A DNA stretch of 64,000 bases from Owenia fusiformis. Lineage: Eukaryota; Annelida; Polychaeta; Sabellida; Oweniidae. A model generated the notes under the pieces. That model was not told the DNA's origin and did not search any database. It saw nothing but the letters and a program-made list of their open reading frames with translations. Location: the NCBI GenBank assembly GCA_903813345.2, contig CAIIXF020000007.1:871730-935729 (forward strand), read 5' to 3'. Shown piece after piece: positions 1-13,000 of the stretch (position 1 is its first letter; each line of letters begins with the position of its first letter). Made by a program: the position numbers and the translations under genes.

Positions 1-543
1 TCGCTTTACTTAAAGCTCGATGTTGTTTTAATTGTAAGCGCTCATATAGCCGCCATCTTACTTAAGTCATTTGTAATCTTTCTGCCATGTAATTTCCTAT
101 GATTTCATTTGATAGATAAAACTGATGTAAAACCAAATCTCATTATTTATTTACAATTAAACTTTAAAACTTTACTTGATTTGTTGTGTTGATTGTTTGT
201 AGTCATTGATTGATGGTTTAGATGGAATAACAGTAAAATGGCCCTATAATTAACTTCTGATATCTTCCTAACTTCATTCATATTTGTTCAATTAGTGTTT
301 CCAACTTTTGTGTCTATTCATAGATGGCAGCACTTTACAGATAGTCAAGCAATCAATCTCTTTCAGCTCAAATCCGATTCACTACGTGCTTTGACCGTTC
401 AGCTTACCACGCTACCATTTGTTTGCTCGTTCGGTCCAGTTTGTTTGTTTGTTTGTACGGGTTGCTTTGTTGTTGTAATGGTTAATTGATTGATTGGGCA
501 GCCCGTACGTGGCAGTTTCGGGATTAAGACCGGAGCTGTTACA
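1..543 (+). repeat. 5' LTR (truncated by window edge) of a gene-less LTR element
   Basis: This stretch reappears, apparently without a mismatch, at 2831-3373. The identity stops at the same base in both copies (…GAGCTGTTACA), after which the flanks differ. The right copy belongs to a longer unit starting TGTAGCGACC at 2205, so this is the last 543 bp of a roughly 1.17-kb LTR whose start lies outside the window. The orientation follows from the purine-rich tract before 2205. A 64-codon ORF inside it is present in both LTRs and looks non-coding. Confidence 0.8.
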
Positions 544-2204
544 TTGGTTAGTCGCGGCGGGATTTTTGAGTTGTTTGTTTGATTGATTGATTGTTGTTTA
601 AGTATTTGTGAAATTCTGCAGCAAGTTTCTCGTGCGCGGTTGAGATTTGATGACCTACTCTAGTCCAGTCCTGGTAGTAATTGACTGTGATAGACTGATA
701 CTACTGATAGTGAGCTTTACTGATTGTGCTAGAGGAGCTGGCGACTTGTCATCGAGCGCCACGTCTGACGTTTGCTCCCTTTCAAGACATGGCATATTTC
801 TCTGAAATTATGCAGAAACACCAGATTATGAATTCACTCACTGATATGACAACTGATACTGCGTTTTGTTTTCCAGGTTGACATGAAGGCCCTACTGTGG
901 TTGAACCGGCTCGTATTACTACACAGGCCCCGAGTTCCTGCGTTGCAGTAAGCCAGACTGCGGCAGCTTATCATGTTGTGACATCTACTTGGCAGGTCCT
1001 GGCCGGGCCTCAGGATGGTTGTGATCTCGATGCGCCTGTCAGCAGTTGTGATTATGGCGGCAAACAGATTAGGCCTACTTGGAGTCTGCGATGATTCACA
1101 CCTGAGTGCGCCTGCCAGGAATGGCGCAAAGCAGCATGTAGACACGACTTATGACTCCCTCGATTGTGACAATATATTATTCCAGCCAGTGACTTTTACC
1201 GATCGTGTCCTATTACCGATTATATGAATTATGAATACTGATTAGAAGAGACTACCGAGGAATAGACTTATACTACTACCAAAATATTACATGGATCATG
1301 CTAATGATGAACCTTGTGCTGATTATCCCGATAAAATGGACTGTGTTCCATTGGATGTCAACATGTTTATTCCGAAAAATGGATCATTTCCATTGAATTA
1401 CTGTGGTCATTATTATCGTGATACCAGATTGATATTATTGAATACTACACTTCTGACATTTATCAACACATAGAATTATTGATTGAGCTGATAATGAACC
1501 TTGTGGATTATGCCGAAAAAATGGACTGTGTTCCATTGGATTAATCGTCAACGTGATATATTTCGAAAAATGGATTTTCGTTTCCATTGAATTATCATTG
1601 TGGTCATTAGTGGTAGCTGATCTATATGTTCCTGACAAAATTAATGAGCCAGATTGGGCCATTGGCTTATGATTAATATACATTATAAAGGACAGTGAAT
1701 GTTACTTGCACTGCCTCTATTTATTTACCTGTGCATCATAGCTGCATATAGCCATATAGCTGTAAAGGTATGGTTTATGAGCTCTGATTGGGCATCCATG
1801 GCTGAATATCTACTACATTTATATCTGTGCTTCAACATCAAGACAGTATTGTGTTTGACTGATTCATCAGCTGTTCCGGGATGGAGTGCACGCCTCCCAG
1901 AATTTGAACTGTAGAATGGGACTTCACCACTGTCAGCATGTGATATGTTAATGTTATGAACACTGAGTTTGAGAATTGTATATTTTATGCTGAGAAAGAG
2001 ACATTGTAAATGTTGAATTTTCAAGGTTATTTTTGAATGAAACTTTGTACAATGGTTTGTTATTGGTCTGGGCGGTCCTCATATTCAGCATTTGGTGGTA
2101 TTTGATTTTGGAGAATATGCCGTCCAGGCCAAGCAGATGACCATTTTTGAGGGTGAATAATTTTGTACATTTTGAGGTTAAAGGCTTTTCTCAGAGGGGA
2201 GGTA
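544..2204 (+). mobile_element. Internal region of a non-autonomous LTR element
   Basis: These 1661 bases lie between two identical LTR copies. No ORF longer than about 100 codons exists, and none shows Gag, protease, reverse transcriptase, RNase H or integrase motifs. Directly after the left LTR a TGG-initial stretch (TGGTTAGTCGCGGCGGGAT, 545-563) sits where a tRNA primer-binding site should be, but I could not match it to a specific tRNA. A purine-rich tract (AGAGGGGAGG, 2193-2202) lies just before the right LTR. The layout fits a LARD-type non-autonomous retroelement. Confidence 0.65.
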
Positions 2205-3373
2205 TGTAGCGACCCTGGGTTGGCTACCCTTGCAAATGCCAACCTTATTCCCAGTCTCGCTACTTCCCTTCTGCTTGGAGCGCGAATAATACCGCTGCAG
2301 GGTCAGGGTGATACATGTTATTTAGTTACTTGAGGTATAGCTTTTGTATTTAGAGCAACTATTTTGTAAGGGTAATTTTTTGTGGGGTAATTTTATGTAA
2401 GGGTGATCTCTCGCGAGAGACGGCGAGAAGAGAGTTGGCGCCATATTTTTCCCCATGAGGAAGTTTTGATTTAAATTGCGATGTTTTAGATTCGTTTTTC
2501 GACACTTGATCGGGCCTGATCAATCGTCATGGCAGCCAGGGAGATGGAGAGAGTGGCCGCAAGATTGAGGTTGTATTTTTATATTTGAACTCCACTGCAG
2601 TGCTGAGCATACTTGTAGAAATATTGTGAATCATTTTCAGTTTATTTTGTCTTTGACTTTTGAGAGTCATCTGAGTTTGACATTGGATTTGATTGGGTTA
2701 TTTGTAACAGTTGATCTACTGTGATTGATTTTCTTTGAGAGAATTATGTAATTTTTGGCTGGAAGATCTGGCCTAGTTTTGATATGCTCAGCGCGCAGGT
2801 GAGATTTTTCACAGCGCCACCTTTTGACTATCGCTTTACTTAAAGCTCGATGTTGTTTTAATTGTAAGCGCTCATATAGCCGCCATCTTACTTAAGTCAT
2901 TTGTAATCTTTCTGCCATGTAATTTCCTATGATTTCATTTGATAGATAAAACTGATGTAAAACCAAATCTCATTATTTATTTACAATTAAACTTTAAAAC
3001 TTTACTTGATTTGTTGTGTTGATTGTTTGTAGTCATTGATTGATGGTTTAGATGGAATAACAGTAAAATGGCCCTATAATTAACTTCTGATATCTTCCTA
3101 ACTTCATTCATATTTGTTCAATTAGTGTTTCCAACTTTTGTGTCTATTCATAGATGGCAGCACTTTACAGATAGTCAAGCAATCAATCTCTTTCAGCTCA
3201 AATCCGATTCACTACGTGCTTTGACCGTTCAGCTTACCACGCTACCATTTGTTTGCTCGTTCGGTCCAGTTTGTTTGTTTGTTTGTACGGGTTGCTTTGT
3301 TGTTGTAATGGTTAATTGATTGATTGGGCAGCCCGTACGTGGCAGTTTCGGGATTAAGACCGGAGCTGTTACA
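2205..3373 (+). repeat. 3' LTR of the gene-less LTR element
   Basis: The 1169-bp unit starts TGTAGCGACC and ends GAGCTGTTACA. It is preceded by a polypurine tract. Its last 543 bp equal bases 1-543. The start is inferred from the TG dinucleotide after the purine tract, because the left LTR start is outside the window. The target-site duplication cannot be checked for the same reason. Confidence 0.7.
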
Positions 3374-3383
3374 ATACCACCCT

Positions 3384-3640
3384 GTGTTACAAACATGTAT
3401 GGCTCAGGGGTAGAGCTCGAGAGCAGAAAGTCCCGAGTTTGATTCCTGTACTGGGCATTTCATTTAGCACACCCTCTTTTGAATCTAGTATCTGGCTAGG
3501 TATACAATGTACTACAGCTCCGCGACGGACGTGCCAAAGGGTCATTACATTGGTGTCAGAAATGGGATTGACTTACTCCCTGTGGACTTGTGTGACAACT
3601 AGAGGGAATGGGAACACCGTGAGAAACTTTTGTTGAAAAA
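3384..3640 (+). mobile_element. tRNA-derived SINE copy A
   Basis: A box A-like stretch (TGGCTCAGGGGTAGAGC, near 3400) is followed about 30 bp later by a box B-like stretch (GAGTTTGATTCC, near 3436), as in RNA polymerase III promoters of tRNA-derived SINEs. The body (…CTAGTATCTGGCT…GACGGACGTGCCAAAGG…) matches the reverse strand of 12085-12275, which shows a dispersed family. The copy lies immediately downstream of the LTR element. Confidence 0.65.
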
Positions 3641-3999
3641 GAACCAGGTTGGGATATTCCAGTATGGTCACATGAGTATATCATGCATATTCATTCCAAT
3701 TCAGGGCAAAATGTTTTTGAAATCGCTCTATTATCGCCCAAAATAAATATTTTAGTCACGTTTCCTTTCTAAAAACCTTGTCAAAACCAAAATAACTTGT
3801 GTTGATCCCTTTGAGTTATCAATTTATCATTTACCTTTACATAGATTTCCGCAAGAAAACTGTTTCTGTCTACGTTGCTATAGATTTGAACCATTTTTGA
3901 ACTAATTCTGTTTTGCTCCATGTTTTGTTTTCTTATCGTAGTTTCGTTTTGCAGCTAAATTTGCAATTTAGTACTTTTTAGTCACGTGCCAAAACAAAT
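3641..3999 (+). promoter_or_regulatory. EPG5 upstream region with CACGTG box
   Basis: This is the 5' flank of EPG5. GTCACGTGCC at 3981-3990 agrees at 8 of 10 positions with the CLEAR element GTCACGTGAC that TFEB/MITF-type bHLH factors bind in lysosome and autophagy genes. A half-similar GTCACGTTTC lies near 3756. The box is only 10 bp before the start codon, so it would sit in the 5' UTR or at a start site close to the ATG. No TATA box is evident. Regulation by TFEB is inferred from the motif alone. Confidence 0.45.
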
Positions 4000-4041
4000 A
4001 TGGCGGAAATTTTGAGAGAAAAGTCGAAGACAAAATCTAAG
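4000..4041 (+). CDS. EPG5: EPG5 exon 1 (start codon)
   Basis: Fourteen codons encode MAEILREKSKTKSK, a lysine-rich start like that of vertebrate EPG5. The donor GTAAGC follows in phase 0 and joins exon 2 as …TKSK-KSKDR…. A TAG lies in frame at 3979-3981, so the ATG cannot be further upstream in this exon. Confidence 0.85.
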
Positions 4042-7000
4042 GTAAGCAGGCGTTTCTTGTAATTCATGTCGTAATGAATACCTTAATCTATTATCTGTTT
4101 GTAATTTCTCGAGATTATGAAACGTTTGACAGCTGTGCAGGCTCCATATAAACAGAATAATGAACATAATCTCGAAGGTCAAAATTTCGTCACCAATAAT
4201 TTTTTTCTGATGAAGGTAAGACATAACCTCCCTTTTGCTCCATTGAGATTCATATTAAATTGTCAAAGTTGTCTATGTCTATGTCAATAATCTGCAAAAG
4301 GCTCAAATCCCAGCCCATCAAATCCTTGCATTCAATGAGAACATATACAGTCTGTAAACTGCTTCAAATGCAAGCAGTTGAACCTGAAAAATAAGAAATT
4401 TTCACGAACATCAAGTAAGTTTCTGGTGAAAGCCGGAGCATAGATTATTTAAGAGGACTCGAAACAAGAATGACATACCTTGTTATTTCCCGAATCTCGC
4501 CTGAAATTAGCTCATCTTGGCGACTGTAACCTGTATATCTGTATTAATAGAGTCTCTTTGTATTGCATCTGCCTAGATTTTAAAGTTTTATTGGTATTTT
4601 TAATATGATTTCACTGTTTTTGTGGACTGGACGATTCAGCCAAGCAAATGGCAGCTGACCTGTTCAAAGTACTTTTAGTACTCATTATCGCAAATGACAA
4701 TAATTTTGGAACCAATATTATACTTTAAATAGATTACTAAGCATAAGGTAAGTAAAACTAGATGAACAACTGAGTCAATAGTGATAAATAGGCCAACACG
4801 AGTTGGCAGATTTGAAATAGACTGCCATCTTGTTTCCAGTCCTTTTATAATCTATGCTCCAGCTTTCGCCAGAAACTTACTCGACGTCCGTGGAAATTTT
4901 AGACTATTTTGCAATAATATATAGAAAAATATATTCATATTGTTCATATTGCACACGAATGACATTTGTATATCTTGGATTGCTTGTGAATAACATGGCA
5001 GACCCGGGATGGCGGATAGACCTCAAATTACAAGAGGGCACAGGCTTATTGCACTAAAAACTAAATAGTCTGAAATATACAAATGTCATTCGTGTGCAAT
5101 ATGAATATATTTTTCTATATATTATGGCACAATAGTCCGCTATAGATTTCTTATTTTTAGGTTCAACTATTTGCCTTTGAAGCAGTTTAACAGACTGTAG
5201 TTGTGTTCAAAAACTTGATTTAGTCTACAAAGAGAGATGGGGAAGCCCCAGAGCTTTAGAAATGACAGATATAAATAGGTTACTAGAGTCTCTAGCTTAC
5301 AGCTAGATGTAACTTCATTGATTTCGTATGTACTCGTATTTCATATGTAAAAATTGCTACACGCACCTAGAAATCATTTTTAATAAATTTTATAAATATT
5401 TTTAAGAATATTAATTATACAGGGTGGTCCAAAAAAAATTGGAACATTTGTTAATAGAACACAAAACCATTATTTTTCCTCTAAAATGCACCAAAATTTC
5501 ACTGAGCATAGTTCAGTCACTTATCCCTCTGCTGTAAAGTTTATAGGTGCAAACCACAAATTTAATGCATTAAACTAGTCAATGTTTGATATGACCCCCT
5601 TTTCTTAAATATACACTTGACAATTTCACAGCTACTTTTTCAAGTATTCTTTATTTCAAAGCTTTAATGAACATGTTGATTGCTATACACATTTTATAAA
5701 ATCATATTAAGATGAAATGAGATATTAACATCTATGGTTTACTGGAAAACTATTGTGTTATTGTCAACTTAAGAATACCCCAAATCATTATTTTTATTTA
5801 AGAGTAGGAAAGAAAGAACATGTCAGAGGTGAGTGATTGCATAACCCATACAGCTACTAAACTGACAAAATCATTGTTTCCACTTTTCAGTAGAGGGGAA
5901 ACTGACTAGTTATTTACAAGGCTTTATTAAAGACCACCTCTAAGCACACATAATATAATATATAATTTGTGTTCTGGGAAACTCCTTTATGATATTGATA
6001 TACATATATTGATATATTCAATGAATATTATTTTTATTAGAACAAGAAAGGGGAGGGGGTTCATTTACCAGTCAAAACAGACTGCCCTGGCCTCTTTCTG
6101 GAGAATATTCAATCAGTAATATATCCAACAACAGCCATCAAAATGTGATTGATACCCATCGATTGAGGTAAAAAAAATGTTGAATATGTTCATATATTTG
6201 ATCTTCTAAGGCAAACATATAAGTAGTTTGTTCAAGCTGAATTTTTAATCAAGATGGCTTGGACAAAATCAAACGAACAGCAAAGTGAATGAATCATTTC
6301 AAAACTGAGTCCCAGGCTTCAACTTGTAATTCAGGAGAAAGGGGGTCATATCAAACATTCTCTAGTTTAATGCATTAACTCTGTTGTTTGCACCTATAAA
6401 CTTTACATAAGATAAATAAGTGATTGAACAATACTCAGTGAAATTTTGGTGCATTTTAGAGAAAAAATAACGATTTTGAGTTCAATTATCAATTTTTTTT
6501 GGACCACCCTGTATTTAGGATGAAGCGTTGCTTGTCTGGATTTAGATATTTCAAAATTTCTTTCCGGAGTTTGATACATGGTGAAATTTTCTCGCTGTGG
6601 CTAAAAATGGCTTCCGGTTCCGAACGTGAATAATGGAGGAAACTTTGAAATTATCCTCGCTTAAAGAAATCAAATATAACAATAGAATCAGACGGAGATG
6701 TGTGCTGATGTTTCTCAAATCTATACATAGAGGTATATTTCATATTATTATGCCGTATTTACTGTGCGTGTGACACAATGATTTACAATATTCACAATAC
6801 CAAGGCAGCTCAATCTTTCTACTCAAAGCCGGAATATAGAGAAGGCTTTGGACCGAAGTAATAAATAGGTCTCTTGCTTACCACCTCATTTGTCAGAATT
6901 TTAATCAATGCATGGGCTTTCCCAGTCAATGCTAGCATATTACTTACATCTTTCCTAAAAGGATGTCACGGTTTGCCGATATTGTCCCCTCGGGACTTTG

Positions 7001-10000
7001 GTCTCCGGACGGGACAACCCCTGTGTACCGAATATTTAAGTCCATGTTCAAGATATATTATTTCTCCTATATATGACCCTAAAACTTCCCAATTTGCACG
7101 ATAAATATGATTTAGACTTGAATTTTCTTTCGTATTTATAACTTCTCTGCCGAATTACGTCCATGCGTAAATGCCATCTAGTGGCAATAATTATAGGGGG
7201 GGGGGCATTATAAGGACAGAACATGTAGTTTAATCGATTACAGTATTTCCCTTTGAAATATGCTTTAATTTAAACAATAACAAAGAACTTTATCGGCGAG
7301 AAAAGTAACAACTTAAAATTAATCTCAGATAACAAGTTTTGCGCAACATGCGCAGTTCTCTTGTGGCATTCAAAAGGTCCGCGTTGCATGAGCAAAACCG
7401 GAAGTAGACGGAAAAGGTAAGTTTTTTACTGTTATTAACTATTTTGTTGGTTATGTTCTGTCCCGTCCCGAAATTGATAATTCCCGTCCCGTGACATCCC
7501 TAACCTTTCCTTATCTTGATGTAAAATAACAAGCTATGATATAAATTAACATGCCAGAAATTAACATAATATTAATCGAATCATGTTTGGAAAATTTTGA
7601 AACTGCCATTCTAAGAACTTTTGGGTTATTCCTCCTCTTGAACCTCATGATGATCATATTGCGACATGTGTTGCAAGCATTGTTTTTTTGGTTTGTAAAA
7701 GGCATGTGATATATGATGATGCCTCCAAAGATATAATTCCATCTTTTGGTCAAAATTGTACTCTACATGTAAGTAGTCACTGACACTCTTACTAGATCTG
7801 GCTACCCTTTCCAATAAATCCCGACCCCCATTTGTGAACCAAAGAAACTAGGGTATGTTGGCTAGATTTATGATGTATTACAGGCAGAAATGTTTGTAAA
7901 CAAAATTGAAAGGAGTTCTTGAAAATTAGCAATATTTTAATCCTATTTCTGCTCTAAAATTGTAAGAATGACATCATAACCAATAGATGGCATGATTTAC
8001 TGGATTGGTCTATTGTCTATATGGCAACATGTATGTGCCATACTGCTATACCTCTACAAACTACATTTAAATGCAAAAGGTTGGAATATTTTGGATTGCT
8101 TTTGATTTGGCTAACAAATATATGGCCTCTTGTTTTTTTATTGTTTCTCTGATATTTTTGAAAAATATCATGGCTGAAACTCCCAAATCACAAAAGGCCA
8201 TATGTGTATTGCATCTTAAGTTAATTTACATGTTTATCTGAAATATACAAAAGTTTTATGTCTAAATTCAAGGAATTTTCAATTTAGCGCATAATGAAAT
8301 ATCAGGGCTCTTGCTAGGCTTTTAGACTGTGGGGCAGCACCACAACTTATTGGCAAATATTGATTGTTCCCACAGTCTAAACTTGACTGAATACACAATA
8401 TTAGCATGTACAAAGGATAAAATACAACATAATTAAATATGATTTATCACATTTGAATGGTTATGCTAAATATTTCCTGGTGCGAGCCCTGAATATGTAC
8501 CCCACCACTTTAACATGCTAGAAGTGCTGTCTTAATTATTGCTCTAAAACCTTTATCTGCTATTTAATGCTTTCCATACAATCTTTAATACAATCTTTCC
8601 AATGATCTTTAGAGAGTTAACATGTAAGTTGAAAGTATGAAGAGGTGTACCTTAAAGAAAGGCACTTCAGCCTTGTCTTGCTTATACATGTGTGTACTTA
8701 CTGTTACATATACATGTACATTATAACATTATTTGATAATCTTTTTTAGAAGTCAAAAGATAGAGTGGTAGATACAGATGAACTAGATGGAGATGTACCT
8801 TCTGTCCCTTCCTTTTCTGAACTGGATGGGGGTGTGCCTTCCGCACCATCACTCTCTGAATTTATAACTTCTCCCAAAACTGGAGAAATTTCATCAAGTG
8901 ACGCTCCCAAACCAGATGAAGAGACGAATGCTAAAAAAGAAGTTTTGCCTCTTAGAAGTGATTCTAAAGCTAAGACACATATCGTTGATGCTACTTCACA
9001 TAAAAAGGATAATGAAACGCCACCTGAGAATGTAGACAATGTTCCAGCTGAGGATATTGAAGACAAGAGAACTGCTGCTGAGAAGGTTGTTAAACTATTT
9101 CGTAAAGTTAATATAAACGAAGAAGGAACACTAGCCAAAGAAAATGATTCAAATAAAAAAAATATAACCAGAGAGCCGATAAGTCAGCCTACTGAACCTG
9201 TAGATCAGCTCACAGAGCCAGTAAATCAGCCTACAGAGGATATGGATCAGCTGTCAAATCCAATAAGCCAAGATGTAAATACTTTACCAGTTTTTCCTGA
9301 AAAGGAAAATGTGTATTTGGCAGAAGAGACACCAAGTGAGGTGACTGAATTACCAAGTGAGGTGACTGAATTACCAAGTGAGGTGACTGAATTAACAAGT
9401 GAGGTAACTGAATTACCAAGTGAGGTAACTGAATTACCAAGTGAGGTACACACAGATGAGGCTCCACAAGAGGTGAATGAACTCCCAACCTCACTAAGCT
9501 TAGGGGAGATATCAGTGCAACATAAAGTCGATACATCTAGTCCAAGAAGTGCAGTAAAATCAGAAAGTGATTCCAAGTTGTCAGATATTGATGAATTTAT
9601 TGATGCAAAGGAGTCATTAAGCAGTGCATCTGATCTTATGACATATCCTAATGAGCCAACAATTCAGGAACCAAAACATGAATGTTCAAAAAATGTTGAA
9701 GAAATTTTACCTTTGGAAGGGCCTCAGGAGCAAAGAGAGACATCATTTGAATTTGTTGATGTAACCAATAGAGGAGTAATTGCTCAATCGCATTCAATTA
9801 GAGCACCTGAATCAGGAAAAACTGATACTTATACAAGTACCATGTCATATTCCCCATCTCTGGAAGGCATTCCCATTTCACGTGAGGAGATGTTCAATCC
9901 ATATAATGTTGGGCAACGGATGGAGAGTGAAGTTGAGTATATTGAAGCCCCACAAATAGATGCTACTACTGGTAAGATGGTTCAACCTCAGCCAAAGGCA

Positions 10001-13000
10001 AATGAAGTGTCAGCCAATGAAGAGATCATAAAGGTATGTACAAGTACATGTACATTAATTTCATATTTACATTAATACATATAAACTAAACGTTTTTATT
10101 ATTATATTCCCAATATGTAACACTAATCCTAATTGACGTCACAATTGCAACTTCTATTACCCTTGGAAGCAGTGATGATGCGCAGACGAAAAACAGAAAA
10201 ATGGAGGATGAACACAAACACAAATCAACTCCGTTCACCATGACAGACGTGCGTGAACGATGCAATATAAGCAACGTGGATAAAATTCCCTAAGGTCAAT
10301 ACGTCTGTGTAATTTCAAGTGTTATGATAATCTATTTTGTGTGTTTAACGCAATTGAATTTGTCAAGTGAGAGTCTCAGAAATTTCTTAGGCAAAAATTT
10401 CTGTTGAGCATATGATGACGTCACAGCACAGCCTGCGGCTTCGGGAATCATACATTTTAGAGGATATTCCCTCGGGGAAATAATTTACACTATTGCCCTC
10501 AATGGCAGTCACTATTTGTATATTGTTCCTATAGTTTTTTGTGATTGACTAACTCTGAAAGGTTTCAATGCATGCCATATAAAATAATGTGTTTTATACT
10601 ATCATGGTAAGTCCAGTAGCCTTTTGTTCAAATCAAGTGTTTCAATACAATTTCAGACAACAGGCAAATGAATCAAAACAACAAGAAACACTATTCGAAA
10701 TTATGATTTTAACAAGAAAAGAGGAGAATACTATAAAATGCCTGTTGCTTTTAGGAAACATTTACATACATTTACTTGCCACGTGTACCAGAAATACAAA
10801 TTATTTATTCTCGTTCTTATTATTAGGTTGACCACAGAAAGCTTGTGTATCGTGAGGAGCATAAGTCTGGGGAAGTGTACAAGCCTTTGACAGAAGAGCA
10901 GCTTAGGACATTGTATTACAACCCAATGCTTGAACAGAATGCAGCTTACATAGAAACATTCCTTCAGGTATGTCATACAAACTTGAATAGAAAACATCTT
11001 AATGCATATTGGTGTATGTATTTCTGCAACCACAAACCTGAAGAGGATTTTAAAAAGTTGAACTAAAAGACATCTAATCTTTGCACATTTTTACATGATC
11101 CGTACTCTAAAAAACAATGCTATTAAAGGTTTACAATGCCTTATATAAACATTATACATTAAAATAACTATGCAGGAGGTGAGAAAGGACAAAGGAGAGT
11201 TCTATGAGCTGGTGGCCAACTACTACAGGGCCAGAAACAACCTCTATAGTGCCGAACATGATATAGGTGTCCTGCAAAATGAGTTGGCAAAACTCATGGA
11301 TATTGTCTGGACATGGACACAGCATAATGTCACTGCTCAGGTAACTCCCCCATCCTTTATTTAAGGAATAAATAATGATAGGCCATTCAATATGGTGAAA
11401 TTCAGCACGAGTTGGACAGAATGTTGTACAAAGCACGAACCGAAGGTGAGTGCATTTGTACTAACATTCTGTCCAACGAGTGCTGAATTTCACCATATTG
11501 AATGGTCTATCATTATTTATTCCGATTCAAACATAAAAATTAGTAAAAGCCGTGTCTGTGGAACGGGCATGAAGGAAGAATACGCATGCTGTCAAGATTC
11601 TGAAGTCGGCCTGAAAAATTTTAGAATTTGTTTGGGCTGTTCTATTTTACTCCCCGTTTTAGATTTTATACGGTGTATGCAAACATGGGGTGTTGATAAA
11701 ATAAAAATAAATAGGGAGTAAAAAAGAACAGCTATCCCCGGACAGAGCCCCAGATGTGCAGCTGAGATGTGACGTCACTCAAAACAATGCAAATTGCAGA
11801 TTGAATAGAGCATGGTCGTGCATCTATGGAGAATTAGAGAACGTTCTATATTGGCTATGCTGCATTCTGATTGGTTGAGAAATTCGAATAGAGCACGGTC
11901 ATGTTTGAATTACTAAATATGCATGCATCATTAACTCAAGCTTCTTATAAGATAGATGATCAGATTTGATTTCAAAAGTTCATTTTGTCTTTAAGATCCA
12001 AAGTGATTGTTTGTTATGACACGAGTCATTGTTATGTCAAAAAGATACGTTATTTTAAAAATTATAACAAGGTTGGAGGTCGATATGGGACTTTCGTATT
12101 GTAACGATCCTTTGGCACGCCCGTCGGGGAGCTGTAGTGTACAGAGCCAGATACTAGACTCGAAAAAATTCAATGCCCCGTACAGGAATCGAACCCAGGA
12201 CCTTCCGCTCTCAATCAGACGCTCTACCCCTAGCCACTACAGCTGAGACTGTAGTAGCGACTTGCTATCGAAGGTCATTACAGTATTATGTTGTTTAATG
12301 TCATAATAATTCTGTGTAGGGCTTTTGTGGAGATGACACCAAGGTATCTGCAGTTCACACATATGAGAAAGCCAATTTTGATGAAGAGGCAACCAAGGAA
12401 ATAGCTAGAGTTCTTTCCACAATTAGAACAAATGTCCACTACACTGAGATGTCCCTTCATGGTTATATGGCAGCTATGGCAAGGTAGATACATTTTTATC
12501 ATACCTATAAAAGGATACAATATTGTTGTCAGGTTGATGGTTGTATTAACATGTATGTACAAAGGCTATAAAAGAATCATAAATCATAATTATAAATGAG
12601 AATAAAACTACTTTATAAAATTCTTTGCATACATCGAACCTCTTTGTTTGTAATGTGGTATCAAAATGAGGAGCTCAAGATGTCACAAGCAGTTCTTAAA
12701 ATGATTATTTTTGATTCAGATTACAAGTAGAATTCTACATACATGAAATGTACATGCACGCTCCAGTCTTTAGGGACCTACCTAGAAACTCCCCTGTTCA
12801 AGGTGAGTGTAGCAAAATTGCAAATAAGGTAATTGATGATTTTATTGATTATAAATGTTTTCCTGTTTACAATGATCTCTGAATCATAGGTTTTATCTGT
12901 GAAGACTCATGGAATTCAATAATTAAAACTTTATGTGGGGCCTTTAAGGTCCATCTGTTCGACATATTTGCATGTACATAGATCAACCATTTATTTAGAA

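Noticed and set aside
295-489. 64-codon ORF, also at 3125-3319
   Set aside because: Present twice only because it lies in duplicated LTR sequence. No family similarity, and it starts with a non-ATG codon.
8746-9138. 130-codon minus-strand ORF
   Set aside because: Antisense shadow of the acidic EPG5 exon 2; its Ser/Leu-rich composition follows from Glu/Asp/Ser codons on the other strand.
9231-9576. Repeat-containing minus-strand ORFs (101 and 109 codons)
   Set aside because: They mirror the 21-base repeat of EPG5 exon 2 in antisense frames.
11392-11721. 109-codon plus-strand ORF in EPG5 intron 4
   Set aside because: Runs through the palindromic repeat and has no recognisable domain.
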